From a bacterium 1XD8-76 (GTDB lineage Bacteria; Bacillota; Clostridia; Lachnospirales; Lachnospiraceae), in contig RAZE01000011.1 of assembly GCA_003611955.1 (NCBI GenBank), positions 1-64,000 of the forward strand: 64,000 nucleotides of DNA. The letters run 5' to 3'. This document shows, one piece after another, positions 33,591 through 42,666 of the stretch; the first letter of the stretch is position 1; the number at the start of each line of letters is the position of its first letter. Under the pieces are notes generated by a model. The model did no database searches, was not told where the DNA came from, and saw only the letters and a list, made by a program, of their open reading frames with translations. The translations under genes were made by a program, and so were the position numbers.

Positions 33591-34251
33591 AATTCTCTCT
33601 TCCCGCCCCCATCTCAAAATGATACTTCACCAGCCCTTTGTCCGCTCCGGAAAATATGCCATTATCACAGGTGATAGACACCGTGCGCCCTTCTCCTCTG
33701 ATAAAAAATGCCTGCTTCGCCAATGCGGTAGGCGCAAGAAGCGCGGCATCCACGCCGGATCGAAACCAGACAGGTCTCTCTCCACCGTAGGAACTGACTT
33801 CCTCCGGTTTTTTCGTCTTGTGGGGAACTCCCTGCACCGCTCCGTATCCGACAACAACAACACCGATCACCTTCGCATCCGGCACCATTCCAGATACTTT
33901 TTTCCGGTTGAACGTACCCCCGACCCACCATGTATTGAGGCCGAGCGTCTGCGCATAAAGCATCAGATCGGCACTGCTGTACCCCAGCCGTTCATCCAGA
34001 TCCGGGGCATCCTTGCCCGCCAGAATAAAATAGTTCCTCACGCCTTTGGCGAGGACCAGTTTCACTGCCGCGTTAAAAGCGTTCGTATCATCAGCCATAA
34101 AACGAATCGCCAGATCATACTTTTTATTATTGTCGTCGATCCGTCTGTATAACTGTTCCATTATCTCACCCGGTATGGCTTTGTCTGTATATCTGCGCAC
34201 CGTATGGCGTTTATGCATTGCCCCTCTCATTGACATACTGTCCATATTCAT
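33577..34251 (-). CDS. Nitroreductase-family protein
   Basis: A 224-residue FMN-dependent nitroreductase-like protein. It has the N-terminal RHTVRRYTDKAIP, the flavin-contacting block SADLMLYAQTLGLNTWWVGGTFNRKKV and the VVVVGYG strand, followed by a C-terminal part comprising LLAPTALAKQAFFI. Such enzymes use NAD(P)H to reduce nitro compounds or quinones; the substrate here is unknown. It is the first gene of a pair with the Crp/Fnr regulator, which fits redox control. A consensus promoter lies just upstream. Confidence 0.82.
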   Translation of the reverse strand: MNMDSMSMRGAMHKRHTVRRYTDKAIPGEIMEQLYRRIDDNNKKYDLAIRFMADDTNAFNAAVKLVLAKGVRNYFILAGKDAPDLDERLGYSSADLMLYAQTLGLNTWWVGGTFNRKKVSGMVPDAKVIGVVVVGYGAVQGVPHKTKKPEEVSSYGGERPVWFRSGVDAALLAPTALAKQAFFIRGEGRTVSITCDNGIFSGADKGLVKYHFEMGAGRENFEWI

Positions 34252-34282
34252 TCCTCACTTCATCACTCAGATTTATACTTTA

Positions 34283-34311
34283 ATTAAAACGACATCCATC
34301 CAATCTGTCAA
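34283..34311 (-). promoter_or_regulatory. Promoter of the nitroreductase-Crp/Fnr pair
   Basis: Minus-strand -35 TTGACA (34306-34311), 17-bp spacer, -10 TTTAAT (34283-34288), about 30 bp before the start codon. Confidence 0.65.
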
Positions 34312-34390
34312 TCCTTATTCTCAGAAAGAAATGGCAATCTGCATTCAGATGTGATATGATTTTGACAGTTTACAGAAAGAGGTGACAAAA

Positions 34391-34876
34391 ATGAATCCCA
34401 GCTATTTCAGAATCAAACGAAATATGGAGGACGCAGTGGAGAGACTGTGTATCTGGAACGGTTCTTCCTTCAAAGAGCGGATCGAGACAGACTATTCCAA
34501 AGCCGTTGATGTCTCTCTGAATAAAAACGGACAGTGGAAAGGCGACTGTCTGTACGCCTATGAAAATGACGGATGGACTGTTTTCGAGGATCTCTCCGGA
34601 GGATATTCTTTTATCGAACCGGAGCAGTGGAAAGAATTTGCCGGTACAGACAAACTGGTATTTGCCGGCTATAATGACGCGCTGCTCTATGCAGAAATGA
34701 TCGTAATCGAAAACGGCAGCCTGACGAAATATTTCGTGGAATGTGCCGATATGCCGGAAGAAAACGTAAATGAGGGCGACGGCGTCCCCGGAATCGAGAA
34801 CTGGATCGATGTCGCTTCCTTTGTGGACGGCGACGATCTGGTGTATTCTGACATAGGTGTCGTGTTTATTTTCTGA
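34391..34876 (+). CDS. Hypothetical protein, possibly immunity-like
   Basis: A 161-residue acidic, soluble protein with many aromatic residues (NGQWKGDCLYAYENDGWTVF, FVECADMPEENVNEG) and no signal peptide or membrane segment. The pattern resembles small SMI1/immunity-type clostridial proteins, but I cannot assign a family. The ATG at 34391 follows GAGGTGACAAAA. It is divergent from the nitroreductase gene and stands alone. Confidence 0.55.
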   Translation: MNPSYFRIKRNMEDAVERLCIWNGSSFKERIETDYSKAVDVSLNKNGQWKGDCLYAYENDGWTVFEDLSGGYSFIEPEQWKEFAGTDKLVFAGYNDALLYAEMIVIENGSLTKYFVECADMPEENVNEGDGVPGIENWIDVASFVDGDDLVYSDIGVVFIF

Positions 34877-35051
34877 CTATAAGGAATGACTAAATAAACT
34901 GCAAAATCATACGATTAACCGACAAACAGGAATTGGAAAACAACCGGATCATCGGCTGGCTCGAGACCGTTTCAAATTTTGTGTAAACTCAAAAACTGAC
35001 ATAAGATTTATGAATAGTTGCAAGCGGGCAGAGCCGGTCTTCTGGTTCTGC

Positions 35052-35200
35052 CCTGGGAGTATCCCAAAAGATCTCATCCCGAACGTCTGTGCCGTCTATA
35101 CCAACGAAGAATATCGCTGTCCGGGTATCGCCGGCGCTCTGCTTCGTTTCGTCTGCGATGATATGAAAGTAAAAGGCATACCCCCCATTTCTTCTCCATC
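35052..35200 (+). pseudogene. Fragment of a GNAT acetyltransferase
   Basis: A plus-strand stretch encodes IPNVCAVYTNEEYRCPGIAG, then ALLRFVCDDMKVKGI, a recognisable acetyl-CoA-binding motif of GNAT acetyltransferases. Neither the beginning nor the rest of the protein is present, and the sequence then runs into the 3' end of the C45 peptidase gene on the other strand. It is a relic, likely truncated when the neighbouring DNA was rearranged. From 34877 to here I see only a 24-codon open stretch ending at a TAA near 34985, not assignable. Confidence 0.6.
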
Positions 35201-35210
35201 GTGCTGCCAA

Positions 35211-36293
35211 TCAGCTTTGACCGACAACTTTACACAGCCTGTCGTCCCTGACGAATTTCTTTCTCCGCGGATCGCCCTCCGCGCGGCAGACCACAAGGCT
35301 TCTCAGGTCAAAAACACTGCTCCAGACCGTCTCAAAATCCGGCTCCTCATCGTACTGGCAGATAAAACCGTAGTCTCCCCGCAGAAGTCTCTTCGCCTCC
35401 TCCACCGGATCCTGCCCGCACAACATGTATTTACGAAAGCCGTCCATCACTGTTTTGTATCGTTTATGGGAATCATAATCGTTTCCGCCGGCGTCATCAT
35501 AGCCCCACATCTCATCAGAAGTAAAACTGTTTACTGTGCACACGATCCGGCCGCCCTCAAAGCTTTCCGCCTCCCTGATTCTCCTGACGGTCGGCGTGCA
35601 CTCCGCCACCGCCATTTTCCCGCTTTTATCAGCCAGCAGAATATTGCAGTTGGAAGCGATGGGCAGCTCCGTCAAAAGAGAGATCGCCTGATCCGTATCT
35701 TTCGCTCTCTCCAGCAGATACCGCACGATAAAACAGGAGTTGAACCCCGGCCGTATCTTTTTCAGATCCGTCATCACAAAGGTCATCGCCGCCGCAAGCC
35801 CATGTTCGTTCAGCCCTTCCTCCCCGTTGATAAAGGAGGATGTGGTGATCTGAAATCTGTTGCCGCCCGTCGGCGCATAGATTTCACTCTTGCACCCTTT
35901 TCGCAGATACGGCGACAGATCGTTATTCCTCCCGTACAGCACTCTGGATTCCGTATGCCCGCCGGACTTCCCACTTCCATCTGTCACACAGGCAAACGCC
36001 GTGCACCCCCGCACCTCGACCGGAATATTCTGTTCCAGATTGTACATGCAGCAGCCCATACACAGCATCCATGATGCAAACCGCAGATAATCCGCGCCCA
36101 CCGCATCGGCGACTCCCCTGATCTCCTCACAGACTTTCGGAAAAAATTCCCGCAGTATCCGCTCGCTCTCCCTTCCATGGGCAATCTGAAACTCATCCAA
36201 CCGCAGCGGAAAAGCTATTCCGCCCCTCTCAAATATCTTTCCGCGTTTCACTCCCATCTCGTAATGGCTTCCTTTTAATCTCGCATGATACAC
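35211..36293 (-). CDS. C45-family autoproteolytic acyltransferase/hydrolase
   Basis: A 360-residue Ntn-hydrolase of the C45 (acyl-CoA:6-aminopenicillanic acid acyltransferase) family. The likely nucleophile is the cysteine in VRGCTAFA, exposed by self-cleavage; RNNDLSPYL, SFINGEEGLNEHGLAAAMTF and YLLERAKDTDQA follow in order. Gut relatives hydrolyse or transfer acyl groups on small amides. The start is GTG at 36293, eight bases after GGAGG. It lies beside, not within, the beta-lactamase-like cluster. A 12-bp inverted repeat covers both its -10 region and its start codon. Confidence 0.85.
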   Translation of the reverse strand: MYHARLKGSHYEMGVKRGKIFERGGIAFPLRLDEFQIAHGRESERILREFFPKVCEEIRGVADAVGADYLRFASWMLCMGCCMYNLEQNIPVEVRGCTAFACVTDGSGKSGGHTESRVLYGRNNDLSPYLRKGCKSEIYAPTGGNRFQITTSSFINGEEGLNEHGLAAAMTFVMTDLKKIRPGFNSCFIVRYLLERAKDTDQAISLLTELPIASNCNILLADKSGKMAVAECTPTVRRIREAESFEGGRIVCTVNSFTSDEMWGYDDAGGNDYDSHKRYKTVMDGFRKYMLCGQDPVEEAKRLLRGDYGFICQYDEEPDFETVWSSVFDLRSLVVCRAEGDPRRKKFVRDDRLCKVVGQS

Positions 36294-36356
36294 TGTCTGT
36301 TCCTCCTCGCATGTACATTCTACAGACAGTGTAGTATAATATAAATTTTATGTCAA
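36289..36356 (-). promoter_or_regulatory. Promoter and inverted repeat of the C45 gene
   Basis: Minus-strand -35 TTGACA (36351-36356), 17-bp spacer, -10 TACACT (36328-36333). TACACTGTCTGT at 36289-36300 on the plus strand is repeated exactly in inverse at 36322-36333, so one arm covers the -10 box and the other the GTG start, with the ribosome binding site between them. It may be a two-site operator. Confidence 0.6.
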
Positions 36357-36375
36357 TGAATTAATATTCATCTCA

Positions 36376-36879
36376 CTACACAGAAACCGAAAACTCTGTC
36401 CCTGTCTCCGGCTGACCGGCCTCCCCGGTTTTTGTGTAGATCACGGGTCCCTGCTTCGCGGCATCCGTGCCCGCATCAGCCACGCTGCCGTCTGTCTGCT
36501 CCGCACCGGCCGAATCGGTGCTCTCTTTCAGCAGCGCCTTTCCATCTTCACTTATTTCAACCGTATCCGTGCCTTTATTCCTGCTCTCCTCGATCCGCTT
36601 CTCCAGTTCTTCCCTCTCCTCTTTGCGTTTGCGGATGGCATTTTCCTGCTCCTCCGCCGCCTTTTTCCTCGCTTCCTCTACATCCTCCTTTGTCCCCTCG
36701 TGGGCTCTCACCTTATATTCATCCGCTTTCTCCGCAAATTCACCGGCATAGCCCATCGCCCTTTCCATGGTCGCCACATCCCCTTTGCGTCTCGCCTCCT
36801 TAAAGACGCGCATCGGCGTATTGGTCAGATTCATATTGTTTTTGGATCCTACGATCCCTTCCATTGTTTTTGCGTTCAT
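36376..36879 (-). CDS. Coiled-coil hypothetical protein
   Basis: A 167-residue highly charged, soluble protein. Residues about 60-105 are Glu/Lys/Arg-rich and predicted coiled coil (EEARKKAAEEQ, EREELEKRIEES); the C-terminal third is low-complexity with Gly, Ala and Thr. No signal peptide. Similar small proteins with an EISEDGKALL-type motif are widespread in Lachnospiraceae and uncharacterised. AAAAAGGAGGCAGCGGG precedes the ATG. Confidence 0.65.
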   Translation of the reverse strand: MNAKTMEGIVGSKNNMNLTNTPMRVFKEARRKGDVATMERAMGYAGEFAEKADEYKVRAHEGTKEDVEEARKKAAEEQENAIRKRKEEREELEKRIEESRNKGTDTVEISEDGKALLKESTDSAGAEQTDGSVADAGTDAAKQGPVIYTKTGEAGQPETGTEFSVSV

Positions 36880-36954
36880 CCCGCTGCCTCCTTTTTTCGT
36901 TTTCCAAAATAGATAAACTCACATCGGTTGTTTCGGCAGCGCGGCCATACCTTG

Positions 36955-38916
36955 TTAGTTTCCTGTTTCAAACAGTTCTTCTGATGTCATGTGCGGTTTG
37001 GAAAGAGGCAGCAGAATCGAAATTCTGAAAATACCGTGCTCCGCTTCTATATCGATCACTCCGTTATATCGCTTCACCACATCCCTGACATTCAGCAGAC
37101 CGATTCCATGCTCCCAAGGATTCTCCTTATCCGAAGCTCCGGCTATATACCTCCCGTTCCTGTCCATACTGTTTTTTCCTTCCAGCAGAAAGAGCTTTTT
37201 TACCTGTCTGGCTTCCATCTCTATAAAACGTCGTTCCCCATGCGGCAGTTTTGCACAGGCCTCCAGCGCATTATCCAATATGTTCCCAAACAGAACGCAA
37301 AGATCAAACTCATGGACGCCGCAGTCTCCCGGCACCTGCACATCACATTCCCACCCGATCTTCTCTTTTTCCGCCTGATTTCGTTTTCTCTTCAAAAGCG
37401 CATCCACCGCCCTGCTCCCTGTCACCTCCCCCTCGGTCTCCAGGATTCCGTCCGCCAGATTCTCCAGATAAGCGCGCATTTTCTCCCACTCTTTTCCCGA
37501 AAGCAGTCCCGACAGGGCTATCACATGATTTTTCATATCATGCCGCAGCCGCTCCGACTGCCTGTACTGTTCCTCCAGCATTTTGTAAACCGCGATCTGT
37601 GAATGATATCGGCTGCTTTTCTCCTGTTCCAGCCACACCCGATTCATCCCAAACACATAGGCTCCCGCCGCGAAAGCAGACACTACCGTCAGAAGAAGAA
37701 ATTCACAGTGACTGAAAATCTGGTCATAATACATGTTCATATTTCCGCCGCTTCTGACCATGACGCCGTTGCTCGCACCCCAGGACGCTGCATCATTCAC
37801 CGCGACCACTGCCAGTAGCGGAACAGCTGACAAAACGCACCACTTCCCGGATTTTCCTTGAAAGACACAGACCAGATGCTTCGACACCCTGTACAGTGTC
37901 CATATCACTATGACCACACTCAAAACCTCAAGCAATCCAGCTTGCCATCCGTTCACAATAGGTTCCGGTATTTTATCCACGATATGCATCCAAAACAGAG
38001 CCAGACAGGAGAAAAAAGAGACAAAAAAATTCTCTGCCAGTGTGATGATTGTCACAAGCAAAGACGATACCAAAAATTTTTTCTCCCAGCTTCCCTGAAA
38101 CAGGAGGATCACCCACCCTATAAAAAGCAGATGTCTCAACAGGATCAGAAATATGGAAGGGATAGGGCTCCAACTGCCCCCAAGATTTATCGCCAGACTG
38201 CCGAGTATGGAAAACAACAAAAACAACCCTTCTCTTCCCGGGGATATCTCCTCTTCATATCTCCTCTTTGCGATCATGACTCTCTCTCCGTTGTCCAAAA
38301 CAACCTCCTGTCTGTTATATCCGTCCACATATCTCAGATTGATGAGATAACTTTTATGGCAGCGAAAAAATCCCTTTCCGCGCAGCCTGTCTTCCAGTGT
38401 GCCGATCTGCTCATAATAGGTGAAAATACTATCTGCCCCGTGGACATCGATCACCCTCCCCCTGATCTCCACATAAAAGATGTCATCCAGAAACAATTTC
38501 CATTTCTGCCTTTCCCTGCTGACAATGATGTATTCCTGCGGACGTTTTTCCGCCTTCCCGACAGCTTTCTGCAAGACCTTTTTCAGCTTTTTCTCCTGAA
38601 CCGGCTTCAAAAGATATTGGAAAGCCTCCACATCATACGCATCAAACACATACTCCCTGCTGGAGGACATGAAAATAAGTATTTTATCAAACGCCCTTTC
38701 GCGAAACAGCCGCGCTGTCTCCATGCCGTCCGGACCGCGCATGATAATATCGAGAAAAATGATGTCAAAGCTGTCCTGGGAAGCAATCAATTCCCGACCG
38801 CTGTAAAACTGCCTTACCATACAGGGCATTTTCATTTCCCGCATGATCTCTTTTATCTTTTGCGCCATCCTGCAGCACTCGATCACTTCATCGTCACACA
38901 CCGCTATCCACAACAT
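36955..38916 (-). CDS. Single-chain LytTR response regulator fused to a GHKL sensor kinase
   Basis: About 653 residues combining what are normally two proteins. Counting from an upstream GTG: receiver domain 5-125 (phosphoacceptor Asp59 in FDIIFLDII, Lys107 in LLKPV), LytTR DNA-binding domain about 130-225 (FFRCHKSYLINLRYVDGY), then at once a membrane part with five or six hydrophobic segments (about 233-430), and a GHKL kinase with His462 in RLRHDMKNH, the N box GNILDNALEAC and GIGLLNVRDVVKRYNG. This is an AgrA-AgrC-like fusion that would tether the DNA-binding domain to the membrane. AGAAGGG six bases before an internal TTG (codon 236) hints that the kinase could also be made separately. 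No AgrB or AgrD was found nearby. Confidence 0.85.
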   Translation of the reverse strand: MLWIAVCDDEVIECCRMAQKIKEIMREMKMPCMVRQFYSGRELIASQDSFDIIFLDIIMRGPDGMETARLFRERAFDKILIFMSSSREYVFDAYDVEAFQYLLKPVQEKKLKKVLQKAVGKAEKRPQEYIIVSRERQKWKLFLDDIFYVEIRGRVIDVHGADSIFTYYEQIGTLEDRLRGKGFFRCHKSYLINLRYVDGYNRQEVVLDNGERVMIAKRRYEEEISPGREGLFLLFSILGSLAINLGGSWSPIPSIFLILLRHLLFIGWVILLFQGSWEKKFLVSSLLVTIITLAENFFVSFFSCLALFWMHIVDKIPEPIVNGWQAGLLEVLSVVIVIWTLYRVSKHLVCVFQGKSGKWCVLSAVPLLAVVAVNDAASWGASNGVMVRSGGNMNMYYDQIFSHCEFLLLTVVSAFAAGAYVFGMNRVWLEQEKSSRYHSQIAVYKMLEEQYRQSERLRHDMKNHVIALSGLLSGKEWEKMRAYLENLADGILETEGEVTGSRAVDALLKRKRNQAEKEKIGWECDVQVPGDCGVHEFDLCVLFGNILDNALEACAKLPHGERRFIEMEARQVKKLFLLEGKNSMDRNGRYIAGASDKENPWEHGIGLLNVRDVVKRYNGVIDIEAEHGIFRISILLPLSKPHMTSEELFETGN

Positions 38917-39078
38917 TTCCGTCACCCGCTTCGCCCGGCATATCTGTCAAAACACCATCCTCGTCTTCGCCGGACATACATTATATCGACATGGCAGCCG
39001 ACAACATTTTCCCGCCGTCATAAACGGCGGTTTGCATGTCATAACCGTCTCTCTATCGGCGAATCTGCTCTCCTTAGA

Positions 39079-39837
39079 TCAAACACCCGCCACGATCAGG
39101 TAGCGGTGTATCGTTCCCTCTATCTTTCCTTCCTGTTCGATCTTCCTCTGCATCCTGAGCAATGCGTCAAAACAGCGGTCTACCGAAAATCCCGGGAACT
39201 CCCACTCGATAATATGCGCAAACCACACAAACGCTCCCACATCATAAAACCGGATCGGCCGGTACGCCTCCTGTGCCCGCAGGATATGAAATCCCGCATT
39301 CTGAAATACGTCTCTCTGTTCTTTCAGGTTCAGATGCGGATAAGGTTTCGGTATGCCCGGAAGGACCATCTCCACCAGATCCCTGTCGTTGTCCCCGCCT
39401 ACCTGCTCTGTCACAAAAATTCCGCCCTTTCTCAAAAGGCGGCGCAGCTCTCCGGCGTCAAAGTCGCCGTGCCTGTTGATGATCCGATCAAAACTTTCAC
39501 TGTCGTAGGGAATTTCAGAAGGCGTGCCGCAGGCTCTGAAATCAATGCCCAAAGGCAGCAGCTTTCTCCTGCACAGCTCCACATTCGGTCCATACCCTTC
39601 CGTCGCCGCGGTTTTGTGGAATGGATGCCCAAGCGTCAGCAAAAATTCACCGCCCCCCGTGTCATAATCCAGCAGATCGGAATCCTTCTTCAAATACTGG
39701 CGGACAATACTCTCATAATCCCACGGCAGATCGTTCTCCTCCTCATATCTGCCGTCGATATGGGAAAAATTCCAGCCATGGATATGCGCCGCTTCCTCCT
39801 CCTCTTTCCAGATGGATCTCCATTTCGATTCGTTCAT
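39079..39837 (-). CDS. Class I SAM-dependent methyltransferase
   Basis: About 252 residues. The Rossmann motif I is LLDYDTGGGEFLLTLGHP, with a post-I acidic EGYGPN and ESFDRIINRHGDFD motif II region; the RHGDFD and LLRKGGIFVTEQVGGDND blocks are typical of a clostridial methyltransferase group. Substrate unknown. The ATG at 39837 (MNESKW) follows GGGGGG; a longer form starting at 39918 has no ribosome binding site. Its 3' side has a CCGCCG/CGGCGG hairpin (39012-39030) without a T-run; the rest of 38926-39078 shows nothing else. Confidence 0.82.
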   Translation of the reverse strand: MNESKWRSIWKEEEEAAHIHGWNFSHIDGRYEEENDLPWDYESIVRQYLKKDSDLLDYDTGGGEFLLTLGHPFHKTAATEGYGPNVELCRRKLLPLGIDFRACGTPSEIPYDSESFDRIINRHGDFDAGELRRLLRKGGIFVTEQVGGDNDRDLVEMVLPGIPKPYPHLNLKEQRDVFQNAGFHILRAQEAYRPIRFYDVGAFVWFAHIIEWEFPGFSVDRCFDALLRMQRKIEQEGKIEGTIHRYLIVAGV

Positions 39838-39948
39838 TTCCCCCCCTTTATCTCCACGGTTGCTTTCGCCCTCCATCATTCGCAGAAACATCTTTTTCAT
39901 CTCATCCTGAAAGTTCATATTTTACAAGCATTTTCTCATCTTCACTTA

Positions 39949-40554
39949 TCACTGGGCTTCTTTATCCCGGTGCTTGCGAACCGTCCGGGCTTCCGCCATA
40001 ACCTCCTGATACCGAAAACACCCCTGCTGATGGTCATTCACGATTCCGCAGGCCTGCAGATGAGAGTATACCGTGACGGAGCCGAGATATTTGAACCCTC
40101 TTTTCCTCAAATCCCGGCTCACTGCATCGGATAGCCCGTTCCTTGCCGGAAGTCCTCCCTTCTGATGCCCCATATACAAAATAGTCTTTCCCCCCGAAAA
40201 CCTCCACAGATAATCACTGAATGTATCGAACTCTTCCCGCACCTTCAAAAAGCATTTTGCATTGTGGATGACCGCCTCTACTTTCCTCCGCGATCTGATC
40301 ATCCCTTCCGTGTCCAGGATCCTCTGAACGTCCGCTTCCGTATAATCCGCCACCTTCTGATAATCGAATCCGCCAAAGCAATTCTGAAATATCTCCCGCT
40401 TCTGTATCATCATATTCCAGTTCAGGCCGCACTGCATGACTTCCATCATCAGAAACTCAAACTGCTTCCTGTCATCGTGCAGCGGAACACCCCACTCCTC
40501 GTCATGATACTTTATCATCTTTTCATTGCACATACACCATGCACACCGTTCCAT
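39949..40554 (-). CDS. tag: DNA-3-methyladenine glycosylase I
   Basis: About 201 residues. The zinc-binding set of Tag is intact: CAWC near the start, the KYHDEEWGVP histidine, and the C-terminal HLQACGIVNDH...C block. EFLMMEVMQCGLNW and the HhH-like MIRSRRKVEAVIHNAKCF are also typical. It removes 3-methyladenine from DNA. GGAGGGCTGTAT precedes the ATG at 40554. With ogt, this window encodes two independent repair routes for alkylated DNA. Confidence 0.93.
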   Translation of the reverse strand: MERCAWCMCNEKMIKYHDEEWGVPLHDDRKQFEFLMMEVMQCGLNWNMMIQKREIFQNCFGGFDYQKVADYTEADVQRILDTEGMIRSRRKVEAVIHNAKCFLKVREEFDTFSDYLWRFSGGKTILYMGHQKGGLPARNGLSDAVSRDLRKRGFKYLGSVTVYSHLQACGIVNDHQQGCFRYQEVMAEARTVRKHRDKEAQ

Positions 40555-40587
40555 ATACAGCCCTCCTGTCACAACCGCATATCTTCT

Positions 40588-42666
40588 TCACTGTGGATTA
40601 TAGCTGAAAAAGGCCTCCAGAAGTTCGGTCGCGATCTCCTTCGCCTTTTGACTTGACGAATTCTGATCGCCGTTCTCCCCCAGATAGACACAAAAATAGA
40701 CTCGCTGTCCCCCCTTCTCACCAAATCCCGTATACCATGCATCCACGATAACGCCCTTCGCTTTCCCCATCCCGGTCTTTCCGTAAATCGAAATATCCGT
40801 CCGCTCATGTTCCTCCAACAACATCACCTCTTTCAGCGCTTTCTGCGTATCTGCCGAATAAACGGCGTCCTTCCCGAAAATGCGCTCCATCACCTCCGTC
40901 TGTTCCATCGGCGATATTTTCAGTGAGGACTCGATCCAGAAACCGGTCAGCGCCGGATTGCTGTTGTTGGTATTAAGCTGTCCATCCCAATCGGAAATAT
41001 CACAGTTTCCATACAAGAGATCGTAAATCTCCTCTTTCATCCGCTCCGGTCCGATCTCGTCAATGACCCCCCTAAAATACCAGACGCAGGACTCCCGGAA
41101 CGCCTCCTTAAAATCCATATCCCTGTTCCACTTTTCATTCCAGAAAACCTCGCCGCTCCATACGCGGGTCGAATGCTCCGGATCGATGATCCCGTTTTCC
41201 AGGGCAATGCAGGACGAGACGATCTTAAAGGTGGAACAGGGCGACGCTCTCTTGTATGCCAGTTCCCTGTTATATATTGTATACTCCCCATTTTCCGCAT
41301 CATACAAGACCGCGGCTCCCCGCAGTCCGTCGAAATATCCGCTGAAATCAGCCTCCCTGACTCCCGTGGAAAAAAAGCCGTAATCCGTTTCCAGATTGTG
41401 CAGGCCGTAACACCCCAACGTATCCGTTTCTCCCTCGAATGCATGTCGCTCCAGCCTCCAGTTACAAAAGTACACGGCGCCGTACAATTCCGTTCCCGGC
41501 TTATGCCCTCTCGCTTCCGGCGCATAAAATAAAAAGGATGCTCCCGGCTTTAACGCAGCGCCGTCCTCTCCGTCAAAACCATAGGGCTCACTGGAAATAC
41601 AACGCACGCCCTCCTCGATCCACTCTTCTCCCACAGGATATTCCGTATCTGTCGAAAGTTCCTCTAATACCAGCGAGAAGGATGCGTCGCTGACCTGCCT
41701 GATATCCCCGAAACGCCCGTGAAAGCGACAGATATACCGGGTGCCGTTCGGATAATCCTCCCCCGTCGATCCCGCATCGGAATCCGTATACTCCCCGACA
41801 AAAGCTCCATCCGGATATAACGTGAGATAAGTCCTCCAGGCCCCGGCGCCGCTGCAAAACATCATCTCCATCCCCTGCTCAAAGGGCAGCGCATCACAGC
41901 TTTCCGTATCTGTCTGTCCTCCGTCCTCCTCCATAGTCCGCTGAAACTCCTGCAGATTTTCCGGCAGAGACCTGGAGGAGTCTCGGAAAAATCCGGTCTC
42001 CTCACTGTCAAGCCACCACAGCGTATCCTTCAACATCCCCTCTTTTTCAAAAGTTTCCAGCAGTTCGCCGTCCGTGTTGAGCAGTTCGGTGCTCTGTGCC
42101 AGAAGGCCGTTGACTTCCTCCATAAAAGCGGCAATCTCTTCCGCCTCAAAGCTTCCGTGAACCGGCGAGCCGAAGTTGATGTCGAAAGAGACCGAATTCC
42201 ACTGCACCGTCGTCTCCTCGTTATTCGCCATCGTGAAAAGCTCATAGTCGTAATCGCCGCAGCCCTGATACATCGTGGGATGATACCGCAGCAGATAGTC
42301 CTCCCCGTCCAGTCTGCAGAGAAACATCGCTTTCTGCCCCGTATGAACGTAAAATCCCACTTCCCTGAAAATTCTTTCCCCGTTCTCCCAGACTTCAAGC
42401 TCCTTCCCTTCCCCGTCTTCCGCCTCCACGATGCGGATCTCCTCCGGTATGCCGTTTCGGTTTAAATCCGTCTCCGGCAGGCTTTCCTCCGGCGAAACAG
42501 CCACGCTTTCTGTCTGAGAATCCTGTTCCCCGGAAATGTCATCCGCATCTTTTTTTCCTGACAAACCGATGACAGCCGCCGCGATCCCAGCGGTCAGCAA
42601 AACCGCAGCGCATATTACCAAAAAGATATTCTTTTTTCGCAGCAAACATTTTATCCAACCATACAT
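40588..42666 (-). CDS. Multidomain membrane protein with class D beta-lactamase/BlaR-type domain
   Basis: A 692-residue protein: one N-terminal transmembrane helix (about 14-35), an acidic linker, a domain opening with DLNRNGIPEEIRIV (about 67-215), a middle beta-rich domain (about 260-420), and a C-terminal penicillin-binding domain. That last domain has all class D motifs: STFK (Ser478, Lys481), SCV (526-528), YGN (552-554) and KTG (630-632), plus FWIESSLKISPMEQ. It may hydrolyse or sense beta-lactams outside the cell, as BlaR1 sensor domains do; there is no metalloprotease part, so signalling by BlaR1's mechanism is not expected. Its start overlaps the MmcQ-like gene. Confidence 0.85.
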   Translation of the reverse strand: MYGWIKCLLRKKNIFLVICAAVLLTAGIAAAVIGLSGKKDADDISGEQDSQTESVAVSPEESLPETDLNRNGIPEEIRIVEAEDGEGKELEVWENGERIFREVGFYVHTGQKAMFLCRLDGEDYLLRYHPTMYQGCGDYDYELFTMANNEETTVQWNSVSFDINFGSPVHGSFEAEEIAAFMEEVNGLLAQSTELLNTDGELLETFEKEGMLKDTLWWLDSEETGFFRDSSRSLPENLQEFQRTMEEDGGQTDTESCDALPFEQGMEMMFCSGAGAWRTYLTLYPDGAFVGEYTDSDAGSTGEDYPNGTRYICRFHGRFGDIRQVSDASFSLVLEELSTDTEYPVGEEWIEEGVRCISSEPYGFDGEDGAALKPGASFLFYAPEARGHKPGTELYGAVYFCNWRLERHAFEGETDTLGCYGLHNLETDYGFFSTGVREADFSGYFDGLRGAAVLYDAENGEYTIYNRELAYKRASPCSTFKIVSSCIALENGIIDPEHSTRVWSGEVFWNEKWNRDMDFKEAFRESCVWYFRGVIDEIGPERMKEEIYDLLYGNCDISDWDGQLNTNNSNPALTGFWIESSLKISPMEQTEVMERIFGKDAVYSADTQKALKEVMLLEEHERTDISIYGKTGMGKAKGVIVDAWYTGFGEKGGQRVYFCVYLGENGDQNSSSQKAKEIATELLEAFFSYNPQ

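Noticed and set aside
34905..34985. Short open stretch on the plus strand ending WLETVSNFV and a stop
   Set aside because: It could be the tail of a lost gene, but it has no start and I cannot match it to a family.
39012..39030. CCGCCG/CGGCGG hairpin after the methyltransferase gene
   Set aside because: Too short and without a T-run on either strand to call a terminator with confidence.
36880..39078. Search for AgrB/AgrD-type peptide genes beside the LytTR-GHKL fusion
   Set aside because: No short frame with a leader and conserved cysteine or AgrB-like membrane protein was seen in the gaps on either side.
37858..40134. A plus-strand open frame of 758 codons
   Set aside because: It runs antisense through the regulator/kinase fusion, an intergenic gap, the methyltransferase and into tag. 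Its product is rich in His, Arg and Pro with no domain, and it has no ribosome binding site; the sense genes have full domain sets.
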